DNA of 64,000 nt, from contig JAAEOK010000045.1 of the NCBI GenBank assembly GCA_024244705.1, positions 62,001 through 126,000 on the forward strand, given 5' to 3'. The notes under the pieces were generated by a model, which saw only the letters and a program-made list of their open reading frames with translations, had not been told where the DNA came from and made no database searches. Below, piece after piece: positions 62,674 through 64,000 of this stretch. The translations under genes were made by a program, and so were the position numbers. The DNA comes from Alphaproteobacteria bacterium. Lineage in GTDB: Bacteria; Pseudomonadota; Alphaproteobacteria; JAAEOK01. Every line of letters starts with the position of its first letter. Within the stretch, counting starts at the first letter, position 1.

Positions 62674-64000
62674 TCAAGGCGATATCGCCTTTTGCGGCCT
62701 CTCAACGGTCATGGTTTCGAGAAGCGGCCAATCAGTGTCAGGTTTCGAAATCAGTGCATTATGCCGCTGTTGTTCGGTCGCTTGGCCCAAGCCCCAAGCA
62801 GCCTCCAGGCGCGCGACGATTGTGGCAAGCGGCCGTGAGGGTGTCACGAAATGGTCGCCGGCCGAATCAACCACCGTCCGGCGACCTCCTTCGACAACTG
62901 ATTTGATATCCGCGGCTGTTCGAATTCGCAGCGCTCGGCCGCTGTCGACGAGATCTCGCACCACGTCGCTGCCCGGTAGGGCGGCGATCATCGTCGTGCA
63001 TCCCAGATCGAGGCCTTCGTACAAGGCGGTTGAATAGACGCCCACCTGATGCGCGGCACTTGCCTGCAGTTCCAGCGTTTCGAACGAATTGTCGTTGCCA
63101 CTAATGGTGAGCCGGTGGACGTCCGGGGCACCCTTGGGTTTGGCGATGCGCTCTATCTCCGCCTGGTCATCGCCGGGATGCAGTCGATACACGATGTCGC
63201 GATCCGGCATGAGTCGAGCCGCATCAATGGCGATCTTAATGAGCTGGCTGGCAATCGAAGGTTGGGAAATGAAGACAATGCGATCCGACTTAGGGGTCGT
63301 ACGCAGGGCGATGATTCGGGCCGCGACATGTGGGGCGCCATAGACAATGGCCTGTTTCGCGCCGCTTGGGTCCAGCTGCGTTCGCCAGGCCGGTCCGAAG
63401 AGCAGCAGGAAGTCGGGGCGGTACGGTACCGGCACACCGGGCGGGAAGGAATAACCCGGGTGGGATTTGTGAATGATGCCGTGTTGCATTTCGATTGTGG
63501 GAATGTCCAGTTCCTGGGCCGCCGCGATGAGATCGGCGTGACCGTAGGCGACGACAACGAAGAGGCGCTTGGTCTCGCGTTGACGCATCAACGACTTGTA
63601 CAGGCGCCGACGTGCGTTGAATTGCCCGAGACGAGTGGCCACCATATCGACAAGAGGTAATCGAACCTCGAATCGATCTTGGATTCTCGCCTCTAGATCA
63701 GACAAGAATTCGATCTCTGTCGCTTGGAGTTTGCCAGGCCTGAATAGACACCATAACCTTGCCAGAATCGTGATGGCGTCGGTACTCCTCGCCATTCCAA
63801 AGCGATCCGAAATGACTCCGGAGAGATCGAGCGTCATACAATTGTCTCGACCCAACTCGGACAAAATATGCGCACCAAGCACTTCGGTGCGATGCCCGTT
63901 ATCGAACCGTGTCCGGCCCCATTTCATGATCAAGGTGTCGGCATTTCTCCAGCCCAGGAATGGATTCCGCCACAGGCAATTTATCACGGCCCTGATCAGA
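62674..64000 (-). CDS. Capsule/polysaccharide-type glycosyltransferase, 5'-truncated by window end
   Basis: At least 441 codons; the frame stays open from 63987 to base 64000, so the N-terminus is missing. Seen are a likely UDP/CMP-sugar transferase C-terminal region (TIEMQHGIIHKSHPGY, FLLLFGPAW, IVFISQPSIASQLIKIA, VYRLHPGDD, GVYSTALYEGLDLGC), typical of capsule-synthesis (KpsS/KpsC or CDP-glycerol transferase-like) GT-B enzymes. It neighbours the WcaJ-like gene on the same strand (240 bp), so it probably builds the same exopolysaccharide. Confidence 0.75.
   Translation of the reverse strand, partial: LIRAVINCLWRNPFLGWRNADTLIMKWGRTRFDNGHRTEVLGAHILSELGRDNCMTLDLSGVISDRFGMARSTDAITILARLWCLFRPGKLQATEIEFLSDLEARIQDRFEVRLPLVDMVATRLGQFNARRRLYKSLMRQRETKRLFVVVAYGHADLIAAAQELDIPTIEMQHGIIHKSHPGYSFPPGVPVPYRPDFLLLFGPAWRTQLDPSGAKQAIVYGAPHVAARIIALRTTPKSDRIVFISQPSIASQLIKIAIDAARLMPDRDIVYRLHPGDDQAEIERIAKPKGAPDVHRLTISGNDNSFETLELQASAAHQVGVYSTALYEGLDLGCTTMIAALPGSDVVRDLVDSGRALRIRTAADIKSVVEGGRRTVVDSAGDHFVTPSRPLATIVARLEAAWGLGQATEQQRHNALISKPDTDWPLLETMTVERPQKAISP

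Noticed and set aside
1-64000. tRNA/rRNA genes, CRISPR arrays, insertion sequences, prophage or defence genes
   Set aside because: I read the gaps and gene list for them and saw none. A dedicated tRNA or IS search was not possible.

Overview
The window looks like a chromosomal segment of a GC-rich, metabolically versatile alphaproteobacterium, probably marine or halotolerant and Rhodospirillales- or Rhizobiales-like. That is an inference from gene content: ectoine catabolism (eutBC-doeAB), methylated-amine and betaine demethylases, N-methylglutamate synthase-type genes, MHS and branched-chain amino acid transporters, acyl-CoA/CoA-transferase genes, and GTG/TTG starts with GGAG-type ribosome sites. 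I saw no rRNA, tRNA, CRISPR array, insertion sequence or phage gene. Coding density is high. Only one gap exceeds 300 bp (35035-35347).

Layout. 1-724: 3'-truncated old-yellow-enzyme-type oxidoreductase, divergent from a flavin reductase (878-1822). 2022-11186: uptake and small-molecule genes (MHS transporter, MetX-like hydrolase, acyl-CoA dehydrogenase plus CoA transferase, GltS, PhyH-type dioxygenase, NicO/UreH metal transporter, BenE). 11317-16598: pirin divergent from eutB-eutC-doeA-doeB, which open ectoine and deacetylate and deaminate the products. 16710-19137: YciI-like protein, Tag glycosylase and an M20 amidohydrolase behind a textbook promoter/operator. 19150-25896: a minus-strand methylated-amine block (N-methylproline-demethylase-like flavoenzyme, MttB-superfamily methyltransferase, TMADH-like flavoprotein, alpha/beta hydrolase). 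26051-30314: alkyltransferase-like protein, cupin, acyl-CoA ligase, cyclase, glyoxalase II. 30519-35034: LysR regulator, orphan substrate-binding protein, long ureohydrolase with a His-rich insertion, isochorismatase-fold hydrolase; this suggests uptake and hydrolysis of a guanidino compound.

35348-49723 is a 14 kb co-directional block and the most intriguing part. It carries mgsABC-like genes (amidotransferase, GltB-C-terminal-like protein, FMN glutamate synthase-like protein), NAD-type malic enzyme, an HPPD-like VOC dioxygenase with an intact His/His/Glu triad, a membrane-anchored second FMN glutamate-synthase-like protein, two tandem pyruvate decarboxylases (about 93% identical; rare in bacteria), a metal-less M24 (creatinase/DoeA-like) enzyme, and a GatC/AtzG-like small protein with its amidase. 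The gene set centres on 2-oxo acids and amide nitrogen, and I do not recognise it as a described pathway.

49870-64000: a hypothetical exported protein, galE, a GMC oxidoreductase, a GT87-like membrane protein, then a histidine-type unit (hutG divergent from a LIV ABC transporter operon ending in hutC, with a HutC-like operator between them and a strong hairpin between the binding-protein and permease genes). The window ends with an exopolysaccharide glycosylphosphotransferase and a 5'-truncated capsule-type glycosyltransferase. Start codons were reassigned where a ribosome site or family alignment argued against the longest reading frame.
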